A DNA stretch of 64,000 nucleotides, from assembly GCA_903904685.1 (NCBI GenBank), contig CAIVDS010000056.1, positions 96,280 to 160,279 on the forward strand, given 5' to 3'. The translations under genes and the position numbers were made by a program. This stretch comes from an uncultured Verrucomicrobiota bacterium (lineage in GTDB: Bacteria; Verrucomicrobiota; Verrucomicrobiia; Opitutales; Opitutaceae). The notes beneath the pieces were generated by a model. The model saw only the letters and a list, made by a program, of their open reading frames with translations. It did no database searches and had not been told where the DNA came from. Shown one piece after another: positions 29,273 to 37,865 of this stretch; position 1 is the stretch's first letter; each line of letters starts with the position of its first letter.

Positions 29273-30670
29273 ATGGCTGAAACCACAGAATACGATCTCA
29301 TTGTCATTGGCGGCGGCCCTGCCGGCTACGCGGGTGCGATTCGCGCCGGCCAACTTGGTAAAAAGGTTGTCTGCATAGAATTGGAACGTGCCGGCGGCAC
29401 CTGTCTCAACTGGGGCTGCATCCCGACCAAGGCACTGCTCAAAAGCGCGGATCTCTACAACAAGATCAAGAAAGCCGAGACGTTTGGGATCAGTGTGAAG
29501 GACGTCAGTTTTGATTTCGCCAAGGTGGTCGAGCGTTCGCGCGGCGTGGCCGGCCAGATGGCCAAAGGCATCGAGTTTCTTTTCAAGAAGAACAAGGTCG
29601 ATTACTTCGTCGGCAAGGGCCACGTGACCGCGCCCGGCATGGTTGAAATCACCGAAGGCGAGCACAAGGGAAAGTTTTTCAAGACGAAGGTGATCCTCAT
29701 CTCGACCGGCTGCAAGATGCGCCGCATCCCCGATCTCGCCGTCGATGGCGTGCGCGTGATGACGTCCCGCGAGGCCCTCGCCAACACCAAGCTGCCCAAG
29801 TCCATTGTCGTCGTGGGCGCCGGGGCGATCGGCGTGGAGTTTGCCTATTTTTACAACGCTTTCGGCTCGAAGGTCACCTTGGTCGAGATGCTCGACCAGA
29901 TCCTGCCCGTCGAGGATGAGGAAATTTCCAAGACCCTCCGGCGCTCCCTTGAGAAACAAGGCATCACCATCCTGACCGACACGAAGTGCGAAAACTTCCG
30001 GGTGGGCAAGGACTCGGTCAAAGTCGATCTCGTCACAGGCGACAAAAAGCAGGAAGTCGAAGCCGAGGTTGTTCTTTCAGCCATCGGGGTCGTGGCCAAT
30101 ATCGAGGGGGTGATCTCTCCCAACGTGAAGATCGCGCTTGATCGCAACTACGTGAAGGTCGGCGACGATTATCAGACCAACGTGAAGGGGATCTACGCCG
30201 CCGGAGACATCATCGGGCCGCCCTGGCTGGCCCACGTGGCGACCTTCGAGGCGGTGAGCGCGGTCAATGGCATTTTCGGCCACGGCAAACCGCATCGCGT
30301 GAAGAATTTCCCAGGCTGCACCTACTGCCAACCTCAGGTGTCCAGCACCGGCCTGACGGAGAAGGCGGCCAAGGAGAAGAAGCTCGACTACAAGATCGGG
30401 AAATTCCCCTTCACCGCCTCGGGCAAGGCGGTCGCCTCGGCCGAGAGCGAAGGCTTTGTAAAGGTCATCACCGATGCGAAGACCGGCGAAATCTACGGTG
30501 CGCATATCATCGGAACGGAGGCTACCGAGCTGATCGCTGAGTACGGACTGGCGATCGAACTCGAGGCCACGGTCGACGACATCCACCAGACGATTCACGC
30601 ACATCCGACGCTCAGCGAAGCGATCATGGAAGCGGCCGCCGATTCACTCGGCGAAGCGATCCATATTTAA
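29273..30670 (+). CDS. lpdA: Dihydrolipoyl dehydrogenase
   Basis: 465 residues from ATG 29273 (MAETTEYDLIVIGGGPAG). The FAD motif GGGPAGYAGA, redox disulfide GGTCLNWGCIPTKALL, NAD motif VVGAGAIGVEFAYF and C-terminal HAHPTLSEAIMEAA with the catalytic His-Glu are all present. It is the E3 component that reoxidises lipoamide in 2-oxoacid dehydrogenases or glycine cleavage. No E1/E2 genes are adjacent, so it is probably shared between complexes. Confidence 0.96.
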   Translation: MAETTEYDLIVIGGGPAGYAGAIRAGQLGKKVVCIELERAGGTCLNWGCIPTKALLKSADLYNKIKKAETFGISVKDVSFDFAKVVERSRGVAGQMAKGIEFLFKKNKVDYFVGKGHVTAPGMVEITEGEHKGKFFKTKVILISTGCKMRRIPDLAVDGVRVMTSREALANTKLPKSIVVVGAGAIGVEFAYFYNAFGSKVTLVEMLDQILPVEDEEISKTLRRSLEKQGITILTDTKCENFRVGKDSVKVDLVTGDKKQEVEAEVVLSAIGVVANIEGVISPNVKIALDRNYVKVGDDYQTNVKGIYAAGDIIGPPWLAHVATFEAVSAVNGIFGHGKPHRVKNFPGCTYCQPQVSSTGLTEKAAKEKKLDYKIGKFPFTASGKAVASAESEGFVKVITDAKTGEIYGAHIIGTEATELIAEYGLAIELEATVDDIHQTIHAHPTLSEAIMEAAADSLGEAIHI

Positions 30671-30676
30671 AACCAC

Positions 30677-30716
30677 GGATCGGGTTTGACCGCAGGAATG
30701 GCCCGGAGACCCGATC
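30677..30716. terminator. Hairpin between convergent genes
   Basis: ATCGGGT and ACCCGAT arms (30679-30685 and 30709-30715), extended by flanking G/C pairs, can form a stem seven bases after the lpdA stop and just before the end of the TPR gene. There is no strong T run, so termination activity is uncertain. Confidence 0.4.
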
Positions 30717-30729
30717 TCCGGCCAATTCC

Positions 30730-31623
30730 TTATGGCTTGGACTCGTTCAGTTGAGCCAGAGCATCGGTGGCCTGCTTGAACGTCGGCTCCAAGCGCAAGG
30801 CGGTTTCGTATTCGGCGCGCGCCTTGTCCGGATGGCCGGCTTTTTCGGCGATTAGGCCGAGCCGGTAATGGACACCTGCAAAATCGGGTTCTTGGGAAGC
30901 AGGCGTGAGGTCGAGGCAGTGGCGCAAGGCTTGCTCGCCACGCACGAGGTCCTTGCCCGATTCGGATGCGATGCGGCCGAGCGTGTAAAGTGCCAGGTAG
31001 TTGTCGGGCTGGATGCGCAGCGCCTCTTCGCAGATGGTGCGGGCTTCGTCGAAGTGTTGCTCCTTGGCTTGGATGGAGGCCTTGCTGACGGCGCCGCGCA
31101 GGGGGTTGCGTTTGGCGATCTCGGCGGCTTGGGCGTAGGCTTTGGCCATACTACCGCCGACGATGGCAGGCGCCTGTTTGTAGAACGCCACGAGGCCCTC
31201 GCGATAGGCAAGTTCGTCGGGCGCGAGCGCCACGGCTTGTTCGAGGGAGATGCGGCCACGGCGGGCGTAACCGATGCTTTTCAGTGTTGTGCCGAGTTCA
31301 TCGGCGCGCAGCAGACAGGCGCTGCCAAAATCAGCCAAGATGTGGTGATCCTGTGGAGCTAATTTCACGGCGTGTTCGAGCACAGCGATGGCATCTTCGC
31401 GGCGTTGCATTAGCAGATAGGTCTGGCCGAGATACCACAGTGCCCGGGTGTTCTCAGGTTCGCGCGCCGTGATGGCGGCGAGGATTGATCGAGCTTCGGC
31501 CACGCGGTGGGCGTTAAACAGGGTGATCGCGGTTTCGAGAGGAGGCACACCGGCCAACATTTTAGCCAATCCGAACGAGCAGATAAGTAGAATGGTGACG
31601 AAAGGACGGAACGACATGTTCAT
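30730..31623 (-). CDS. TPR-repeat secreted protein
   Basis: 297 residues from the ATG at 31623, overlapping the permease stop (ATGA); a second ATG lies two codons on. Signal peptide MSFRPFVTILLICSFGLAKMLAG. Tetratricopeptide units follow, for example ALWYLGQTYLLMQRREDAIAV, LALYTLGRIASESG and VHYRLGLIAEKAGHPDKARA. It resembles periplasmic TPR scaffolds. Its position as last gene of the MacA-MacB operon suggests an accessory role in that exporter, which is inference. Confidence 0.82.
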   Translation of the reverse strand: MNMSFRPFVTILLICSFGLAKMLAGVPPLETAITLFNAHRVAEARSILAAITAREPENTRALWYLGQTYLLMQRREDAIAVLEHAVKLAPQDHHILADFGSACLLRADELGTTLKSIGYARRGRISLEQAVALAPDELAYREGLVAFYKQAPAIVGGSMAKAYAQAAEIAKRNPLRGAVSKASIQAKEQHFDEARTICEEALRIQPDNYLALYTLGRIASESGKDLVRGEQALRHCLDLTPASQEPDFAGVHYRLGLIAEKAGHPDKARAEYETALRLEPTFKQATDALAQLNESKP

Positions 31624-32828
31624 TCGAATCTCAGCGCCTCGATCGGATCGAGCTGGGCTGCCTTGTGGGCTGGGTAGAATCCGAAAATGATACCGACGGC
31701 TCCGGAGAACATGAATGCGACGATGATGGAGGCGCTGGAGACGAGCACGGGCCAACCGTTGACGATGGAGATGATGTGCGACAAGCCCACGCCGAGCAGA
31801 ATGCCGAGGGCGCCGCCCATCAGGCTGAGCACCATAGCTTCGAGAAGGAATTGCAGGCGAATGTCGCGATCATGCGCGCCAATGGCGAGGCGGATGCCTA
31901 TTTCACGGGTGCGCTCGGTGACGGAGACGAGCATGATGTTCATGATGCCGATGCCGCCCACGATGAGGGAAACCCCGGCGATGGCTCCGAGAAGAGCAGT
32001 CATGGTACGGGTGGTGGCGGTGGCGGCCTGGGCAAGCTCGAGCTGATTGCGCACGATGAAGTCGGGGTCGCGCCCGGCTCGGCGTTGCTGGAGCAGATCG
32101 GTCACCTGCTGCTGGATACGAGGCATCTGGTCCTGGGTGGCGGCCTGGATGAGGATGTTGCTGAGCGTGGTGCGGCCCGAGATGCGACGCATCACGCTGG
32201 TGTAGGGTACGAAGACCGCGTCGTCCTGATCGGTGCCGTAGTAATTGAAACCTTTCGGACTGAGCACACCGACGATCCTGAAGGGAAGGTTGCGGATGCG
32301 CATGGTCTGGCCGACGGGCGTGCTGCCCGGAAAAATCTGATCGACGATGGTCTGACCGATGACCGCCACCTTGGCGGCACTGCGCACGTCCGATTCGGTG
32401 AACATGGCGCCTTCCGCAATGGGCCAAGAGCGGATGGACGGAAAATCAGGCGATTCGCCATAGATGTTGGTGATCCAATTGAGTCCGTTGGCCAGTACTT
32501 GGGCGCCGGCGCGGAGTTCGCTGCTCACGGCAATGACGCCGGTGATCTCGCGCTGGATGGCAAGCGTATCATCCGGAGTGAGCGTGCTGGCGGAACCCCA
32601 GCCGCCGCGCGAGCCGCCGGTGTTCAGGCTGCCAGGGAAAACGGTGACGACGTTCTGCCCGAGGTTGGCGATGGCGCTTTCCACCTGGGATTTCGCTCCG
32701 TTGCCAATGCTGACCATGGCGATGACCGCGCCGACGCCGATTATCATGCCGAGGGCGGTCAGCACGGAACGCATCTTGTTTCTCCGGAGGGCGCGCAGGG
32801 CAATGACGGTGGTGGCGACCAGTCTCAT
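31620..32828 (-). CDS. MacB-type ABC transporter permease (FtsX-like)
   Basis: 402 residues from ATG 32828 (MRLVATTVIALRALRRNKMR). An N-terminal membrane helix (VLTALGMIIGVGAVIAMVSIGNGA) is followed by a large periplasmic MacB_PCD domain. Three C-terminal helices belong to an FtsX domain (LLGAIAGVSLIVGGIGIMNI, VTERTREIGIRLAIGA, IIVAFMFSGAVGIIFGFYPA). It works with the ATPase and adaptor encoded upstream as a tripartite exporter of the MacAB or LolCDE-like type; the substrate is unknown. Confidence 0.93.
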   Translation of the reverse strand: MRLVATTVIALRALRRNKMRSVLTALGMIIGVGAVIAMVSIGNGAKSQVESAIANLGQNVVTVFPGSLNTGGSRGGWGSASTLTPDDTLAIQREITGVIAVSSELRAGAQVLANGLNWITNIYGESPDFPSIRSWPIAEGAMFTESDVRSAAKVAVIGQTIVDQIFPGSTPVGQTMRIRNLPFRIVGVLSPKGFNYYGTDQDDAVFVPYTSVMRRISGRTTLSNILIQAATQDQMPRIQQQVTDLLQQRRAGRDPDFIVRNQLELAQAATATTRTMTALLGAIAGVSLIVGGIGIMNIMLVSVTERTREIGIRLAIGAHDRDIRLQFLLEAMVLSLMGGALGILLGVGLSHIISIVNGWPVLVSSASIIVAFMFSGAVGIIFGFYPAHKAAQLDPIEALRFE

Positions 32829-32829
32829 G

Positions 32830-33597
32830 TCAGGAGTGGGTGAGTTTGGCGACGGTCTCGGCCTGCCGGAGCTTTTGGAGCTCATCATCCGCAACGAGTC
32901 GGTCGTTTACGGGTTCATCGCGCACGATGACGCCGTCGCGCATGATGATGGTGCGTTTGCAGTAACGGGCGATATCGAGTTCGTGGGTCACCATGACGAT
33001 GGTGATGCCCTGATCGTTGAGTTTTTGGAAGACACCCATTACCTCGATGGAGGTCCGGGAGTCGAGGTTGCCGGTCGGTTCGTCGGCGAGAAGGATATGT
33101 GGTTGGTTGACGAGGGCGCGGGCGATGGCGACGCGTTGCTGCTGCCCGCCGGAGAGCTGGTTGGGAAGATGGTCGTGGCGCGGAGTAAGGCCGACGATCT
33201 CCAGCGCAGCCATGGCGCGGGCGCGCATCTCATGGGAAGGGAGGCGGCTCGCGGAGTAAAGCATGGGCAACTCCACGTTTTCGAGGGCGCTGGTGCGGGC
33301 GAGCAGGTTGAATCCCTGGAAAACGAAGCCGAGTTTTTGGTTGCGAATGTCGGCTCGCTCGTTGCGTCCGATGTCCGAGACATCGGTGCCGTCGAGCAGG
33401 TAGCGTCCGCTGGTCGGCTGGTCGAGGCAGCCGAGTGTGTTCATGAGGGTGGATTTACCCGAGCCGCTGGCACCCATGATGGCGATGAACTCGCCTTTGT
33501 TGATGGCGAGCGAAATTCCGCGCACGGCATGGACCTGAACTTCGCCGCTGACGTAGGTTTTGTGGATGTCCTGCAACTGGACGACGGGGGGAGGCAT
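32830..33597 (-). CDS. MacB/LolD-type ABC transporter ATPase
   Basis: 255 residues. Walker [19 protein letters not shown], signature [19 protein letters not shown], Walker [14 protein letters not shown] and H-loop VTHELDIA are intact. The opening [20 protein letters not shown] is typical for MacB-type ATPases. It is a separate polypeptide from the permease, which starts one base after its stop, unlike E. coli MacB where both are fused. Confidence 0.95.
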   Translation of the reverse strand: MPPPVVQLQDIHKTYVSGEVQVHAVRGISLAINKGEFIAIMGASGSGKSTLMNTLGCLDQPTSGRYLLDGTDVSDIGRNERADIRNQKLGFVFQGFNLLARTSALENVELPMLYSASRLPSHEMRARAMAALEIVGLTPRHDHLPNQLSGGQQQRVAIARALVNQPHILLADEPTGNLDSRTSIEVMGVFQKLNDQGITIVMVTHELDIARYCKRTIIMRDGVIVRDEPVNDRLVADDELQKLRQAETVAKLTHS

Positions 33598-33677
33598 GCG
33601 CTGAGAGTCTTATCAAGTTGTGGGTTGAGAGTCGAAAATGGCCTTTCGTCCTTCATCCATCAGTTTGGGCGGGGTGG

Positions 33678-35027
33678 TTAGTGTGAGCGATTGGGCTGGC
33701 TGCCGAACGGGTTGCTAGCGGGAGTGGGCGAGGTAACACCGGCTCCAGGAATGTAGGCGCTGGTGATAACTTCCGTGCCTGCCTCCAAGCCTTCAACCAC
33801 CTCGCTGGACACGCCATCGGTGATGCCTACCTTGATGGTGACCGGAATGACGTCGGGATCCTTGCGGCTGCCGCCCAGCTTATAGACGGTGCGAGTGGAG
33901 ACACCGGTTTCACGATCACGGATGAGACGGTCGGGCAGTTCAATATTACGGTCTTTGGCAAGCTGGATCAGGCGGGCGCGGGCTTCCGGTGCGATGCGCC
34001 GGGAACCGGGGTTGATGCCGGCCTGAAGCATGAGCTGCTGGATCTGCTCGCGGGTGGCGGCGATCGTCTTGCCCTTGGCGACCGGGGCGGGAAGAAGTGA
34101 ATCGGGTATGCGGACACGAAGGGCGCTGTTGGGGATACGTACGGCGTTTTCGTGGCTGGCCACGATAATGGAGACGTTGGCGGTCATTCCCGGTTTTAGC
34201 TTCAGATCCTCGTTGAGAACATCGATGATCGTAATATAGGTGACCACGCTTTGCTGATTTACGGGTGAATTGCGGATCTGAGAAACCTTGCCGTGAAACT
34301 GACGGTTCGGAAAAGCATCGACGGTGAAATTCACCGGCTGACCGTTTTCAACGCTGCCCACATCGGCTTCGGCGACGGCGGCGTTGATGTGCATTTTCGT
34401 GAGATCGGCGGCGATGGTGAAAAGCGTGGGGGCGTTCAGGCTGGCGGCGACGGTCTTGCCCACGTCAGTCAAACGATCGAGCACCATACCATCGATGGGG
34501 GAGTAGATGGCGCAGCGCGAAAGATCGACTTTGGCATTGTCGACCATGGCTTGCTGGATTTTGAGCTGGGCCTCGGCCTGCGCGAGCAAGGCCTCGGCCT
34601 GGTCGAGATCCTGTTGGGCGACAAGCTGCTGTGCGCGCAGACTGCGGGTGCGCTCAGCGGTGAGCTTTACGAGCTGGTAGTTGGCCTGGGTGTTGACGAA
34701 CTGGGCTTGGGCCTGATTCAACTTAGACTCGTAGGTGGCGGGGTCGATGCGGGCAAGGAGATCGTCTTTTTTTACCGGGGCGTTGTAATCCACCCGGACC
34801 TCACAGATGAGACCGGAGATCTGCGAGCTTACATCCACCTTGATCACAGGCTGAAGATCGCCGGTGGCGGTCACCGACTGAACGATGTCCCCGCGTGTCA
34901 GAGGAAAGGTGACAAATTCGGGTGCCGGCGCCGAGTCTTGCGTCCAGTAATAATATCCTCCTCCGCCCAAGGCGGCGGCGAAGAGGCTAATGAAGAGCCA
35001 AGTTTTGGAGGAACCAGATTTTGACAT
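33678..35027 (-). CDS. MacA-type periplasmic adaptor (HlyD/RND family)
   Basis: 449 residues from ATG 35027. An N-terminal membrane anchor (TWLFISLFAAALGGGGYYYW) is followed by a lipoyl/barrel-sandwich region (LQPVIKVDVSSQISGLICEV), a coiled-coil hairpin rich in QAQAQF and LLAQAEAQLKIQQ, and beta-barrel strands. An insertion near residues 320-370 carries LLPAPVAKGKTIAATREQI. It links the inner-membrane pump to an outer channel. The channel gene is absent here; the TolC gene at 14491 is a candidate. Confidence 0.91.
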   Translation of the reverse strand: MSKSGSSKTWLFISLFAAALGGGGYYYWTQDSAPAPEFVTFPLTRGDIVQSVTATGDLQPVIKVDVSSQISGLICEVRVDYNAPVKKDDLLARIDPATYESKLNQAQAQFVNTQANYQLVKLTAERTRSLRAQQLVAQQDLDQAEALLAQAEAQLKIQQAMVDNAKVDLSRCAIYSPIDGMVLDRLTDVGKTVAASLNAPTLFTIAADLTKMHINAAVAEADVGSVENGQPVNFTVDAFPNRQFHGKVSQIRNSPVNQQSVVTYITIIDVLNEDLKLKPGMTANVSIIVASHENAVRIPNSALRVRIPDSLLPAPVAKGKTIAATREQIQQLMLQAGINPGSRRIAPEARARLIQLAKDRNIELPDRLIRDRETGVSTRTVYKLGGSRKDPDVIPVTIKVGITDGVSSEVVEGLEAGTEVITSAYIPGAGVTSPTPASNPFGSQPNRSH

Positions 35028-35154
35028 GGTAGAAAAGAGGGGAAGCGGTCTGCAAATCACTCGCGAGGTTCTCGTCTGACGAGTTGTTCAGGGCTAAGTT
35101 ACAATCCCAAGAGCCCGGCAAGATTGTTTGTTGGAATGACTGAGAGATACGGTG

Positions 35155-35634
35155 TTATTGCGGAAACGCTTTTTTCAGGGCGGTGGCGACGTCGGGTGGC
35201 ACGAAGTTGGAGACGTCTCCGCCGAAGCGGGCCACCTGCTTCACGAGCGAGGAACTGGTGTAGCTGAATTGCTCGTTGGGCATGACAAACAGGGTTTCGA
35301 TGCGCGGCTCCAGATGGCGGTTCATCAACGCCATGTTGAACTCAAATTCGAAGTCCGAGAGGGCGCGCAGGCCGCGGATGATGGCGTCAGCCTTTTCCTT
35401 CATGGCAAATTCCACCAAGAGGCCGTCGAAAATAACGACGGAGACGTGTGGGTATTTGGCGACGTTAGCTTTTACGAGCGCGACCCGCTCCTCAGGGGAA
35501 AACGCCGGTCTTTTCCCGGGATTTCTCGCGATGGCGATGGTGACATGATCGAAAAGTTTGGCCGCGCGGCCAAGGACATCGAGGTGACCGTAGGTGATGG
35601 GATCGAATGTGCCGGGATAAATGCAGTGACGCAT
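35155..35634 (-). CDS. coaD: Phosphopantetheine adenylyltransferase
   Basis: 159 residues from ATG 35634. Nucleotidyltransferase motif IYPGTFDPITYGHLDVLGRA near the N-terminus, then GLRALSDFEFEFNMALMNRH and SSSLVKQVARFGGDV, all classical CoaD. It converts 4'-phosphopantetheine to dephospho-CoA. A 13-bp palindromic hairpin CTCGTC-A-GACGAG lies about 80 bases downstream, before the macA-type gene. Confidence 0.96.
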   Translation of the reverse strand: MRHCIYPGTFDPITYGHLDVLGRAAKLFDHVTIAIARNPGKRPAFSPEERVALVKANVAKYPHVSVVIFDGLLVEFAMKEKADAIIRGLRALSDFEFEFNMALMNRHLEPRIETLFVMPNEQFSYTSSSLVKQVARFGGDVSNFVPPDVATALKKAFPQ

Positions 35635-35745
35635 GAGCCACGTTATCATTGGATATCGTGCCGGCGGGGCGAGAACCAAATGTCACGTTTCCGAGGTTGC
35701 CTTTACGGCAACCGCGGCCTCTCGTCGGCGTCTATTGTTATCTGC

Positions 35746-36327
35746 ATGAATCTGCCCAATCTCATCACCTTATCGCGTATCCCGCTGATGTTTTTGGTGG
35801 TATGGCTCATGTATCAATCGTGGTTTGGCGCAGCCTCATTGGCATTCTGGTTATTCATCGTCGCCGCAGTGGGTGACTGGCTCGACGGATACATTGCGCG
35901 AAAGCAGAAGCTCGTGTCCACGTTTGGCAAGTTCATGGACGCGCTGACGGATAAAATTTTCGTGATCGGGTTGATGATCGCTTTTGTAGAGCTTCAAGTG
36001 TTACCGATTTACTGGGTGTTGATCGTGCTTTGCCGCGAGTTTCTCGTCTCGGGGATGCGGATGATGGCGGCGGCCAAGGGCGTCGTGGTGTCGGCGGAAC
36101 GCGGCGGCAAGACCAAGACGCTCACGCAGCTCATCGCGGTGGGATTTTTATTGTTTGTACCCATGCTGCAAACCGATCTGGCGCGCTGGTTCAATTTTGA
36201 TCTTTCACCCTATGGCGAAGCTATTCATCGCACCGGATTATGGCTGTTTATTCTTGGAATGTATTTCACGGTTCGATCCGGTTGGGACTATATCGTGAAA
36301 TACCGGGCGGTGGTTTTTGACGATTAA
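35746..36327 (+). CDS. pgsA: CDP-diacylglycerol-glycerol-3-phosphate 3-phosphatidyltransferase
   Basis: 193 residues from ATG 35746 (MNLPNLITLSRIPLMFLVV). The CDP-alcohol phosphotransferase signature reads GDWLDGYIARKQ, then FGKFMDALTDK, with D-x2-D-G-x2-A-R-x8-G-x3-D-x3-D complete. Four or more membrane helices. It makes phosphatidylglycerol phosphate, and pgpA, two bases downstream, encodes the next step. Confidence 0.94.
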   Translation: MNLPNLITLSRIPLMFLVVWLMYQSWFGAASLAFWLFIVAAVGDWLDGYIARKQKLVSTFGKFMDALTDKIFVIGLMIAFVELQVLPIYWVLIVLCREFLVSGMRMMAAAKGVVVSAERGGKTKTLTQLIAVGFLLFVPMLQTDLARWFNFDLSPYGEAIHRTGLWLFILGMYFTVRSGWDYIVKYRAVVFDD

Positions 36328-36329
36328 AC

Positions 36330-36881
36330 ATGAGCTTGCTCAAACAACCGCTTTGGCCGCGTTTTTTGCCGACCACCGTAGTGCTGTCATTCGCGCGGGT
36401 CGGTCCATTCGGGCGGGCACGGCATGCGCCCGGCACTTGGGGATCTGTGGCGGGATTGATTTATTTCACGGTGTTTTTCTGGCCACTTTCGACATGGCAG
36501 AATTTATTGTTCAGCGCAGTCGGCCTTTATTTTGCAGTGGCGATGTGCGGTGAGGCGGAATTCCGCCTCGGACGGCGCGATCCCGGCGAGGTGGTGCTGG
36601 ATGAATTCGTGGCTATGCCGCTATGTTTTCTTGGCTGGCAACAACTGACTGTTGGCGACCTACCTTGGCCTCCGTGGGCGATTTTCCTGGGAGGCTTTGC
36701 CTTGTTCCGACTTTACGATGTGACCAAGCCACTGGGGATAAATAAACTCCAAGATCTTCCTGCTGGGTGGGGCGTGGCGATTGACGATACGGCGGCGGCG
36801 CTGGCGGCGTGCGCCACCCTGCATTTGATCCATGCGGCGTGGCTCAACACCCACGTTTGGCTGCCGATGGTGTCCCGCTGA
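36330..36881 (+). CDS. pgpA: Phosphatidylglycerophosphatase A
   Basis: 183 residues. PgpA features are GPFGRARHAPGTWGSVAGL, RRDPGEVVLDEFVAMPLCF, FRLYDVTKPLGINKLQDLP and GWGVAIDDTAAALAA, the last containing the catalytic acidic pair. It dephosphorylates PGP to phosphatidylglycerol. It forms a two-gene operon with pgsA and is convergent with the NusG-like gene, with a one-base gap. Confidence 0.94.
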   Translation: MSLLKQPLWPRFLPTTVVLSFARVGPFGRARHAPGTWGSVAGLIYFTVFFWPLSTWQNLLFSAVGLYFAVAMCGEAEFRLGRRDPGEVVLDEFVAMPLCFLGWQQLTVGDLPWPPWAIFLGGFALFRLYDVTKPLGINKLQDLPAGWGVAIDDTAAALAACATLHLIHAAWLNTHVWLPMVSR

Positions 36882-36882
36882 C

Positions 36883-37389
36883 CTACGGCAGCAGCTCCAT
36901 GCTTTCCAAGGGCAGTTTGATATGCAGGCCCTGCTGCAACACATCCACGGCTAGAATGACACCTTTCGGATTCGTCGGGTCGTCCACGATGCCTTCCAAG
37001 CCCCAGAGCGGACCGGTGATGATACGCACACGAGTACCCCGTTTTATGAGCGGTTTGATGGTGAGTTCGAGACCCGATGCGATGAGGATGCGCACGTCTT
37101 CCAACTGCCGGAGGAATAGCGGCTCGTCATCAATCGGAATCACCCTGGCGAGCAGGTCCTGTTGATAGACGCGGGATTTCTGATCCAGCATGATCTGGGC
37201 AAAAACATAGCCGGGAAAAAGCGGCTTGGTGAAACGCTTGGTCTGGGTGCCGTAGCGCCGCGTGCTTTTGACCAACGGGAGGTAGTGTTCAACCCGTTCG
37301 GCGGAGAGCAGCGCGGCAAACTTCTTTTCGCAGCGCGGTTTCGTGTGGCACACGAACCAGCGCACGTCGGTGGCGGTGACGGAACTCAC
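36883..37389 (-). CDS. Specialised NusG paralogue (RfaH/UpxY/LoaP type)
   Basis: 168 residues. The NGN domain reads [19 protein letters not shown], then [17 protein letters not shown]; the C-terminal KOW domain is [19 protein letters not shown]. The sequence [15 protein letters not shown] resembles operon-specific NusG paralogues rather than housekeeping NusG, which normally sits beside secE and rplK. Such proteins suppress termination in long polysaccharide or natural-product operons. It overlaps aroQ by four bases at the end of the polyketide operon, making that operon a possible target. Confidence 0.85.
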   Translation of the reverse strand: MSSVTATDVRWFVCHTKPRCEKKFAALLSAERVEHYLPLVKSTRRYGTQTKRFTKPLFPGYVFAQIMLDQKSRVYQQDLLARVIPIDDEPLFLRQLEDVRILIASGLELTIKPLIKRGTRVRIITGPLWGLEGIVDDPTNPKGVILAVDVLQQGLHIKLPLESMELLP

Positions 37390-37814
37390 TGCTTGAGCAG
37401 AAAACGCACGGCGGCGAAGTAGCCTTCCAATCCGAGGCCGGTGATGACTGCAACGGCGAAGGGCGCAGTGAGCGAGACGTGGCGAAACTCCTCGCGCTTG
37501 TAGAGATTGGAAATGTGCACCTCGACGGTGGGGATTTTAGCGCCGGCGAGAGCGTCGCGCAGTGCCACGCTCGTGTGGGTGAACGCGCCGCCGTTGAGCA
37601 CGAGGCCGTCGATCTTCGCATCTGCGAAAGCCGCGATCTGGTCAATGATCGCCCCTTCGTGATTGGATTGGAAAAACTGAAGTTTCGCGCTCGAGCCAAA
37701 TTCTGCGCGCAACGATGCCTCAAGGTCTGCGAGGGTGGCTCGGCCATAGATCTCCGGTTCCCGTTTGCCGAGGCGGTCGAGATTGGGGCCGTTGAGGATG
37801 GCTATGGTTTTCAT
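37386..37814 (-). CDS. aroQ: Type II 3-dehydroquinate dehydratase
   Basis: 142 residues from ATG 37814 ([20 protein letters not shown]). The active-site Tyr lies in [10 protein letters not shown], the Asn in [19 protein letters not shown], and the His/Ser in [18 protein letters not shown]. It dehydrates 3-dehydroquinate in the shikimate pathway. It lies 51 bases after the polyketide synthase and overlaps the NusG paralogue. Confidence 0.95.
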   Translation of the reverse strand: MKTIAILNGPNLDRLGKREPEIYGRATLADLEASLRAEFGSSAKLQFFQSNHEGAIIDQIAAFADAKIDGLVLNGGAFTHTSVALRDALAGAKIPTVEVHISNLYKREEFRHVSLTAPFAVAVITGLGLEGYFAAVRFLLKQ

Positions 37815-37865
37815 CGGTATGGCCAAGTGATTACAGGACAACGCGGGTGGGCGTCACGCCTTCTT

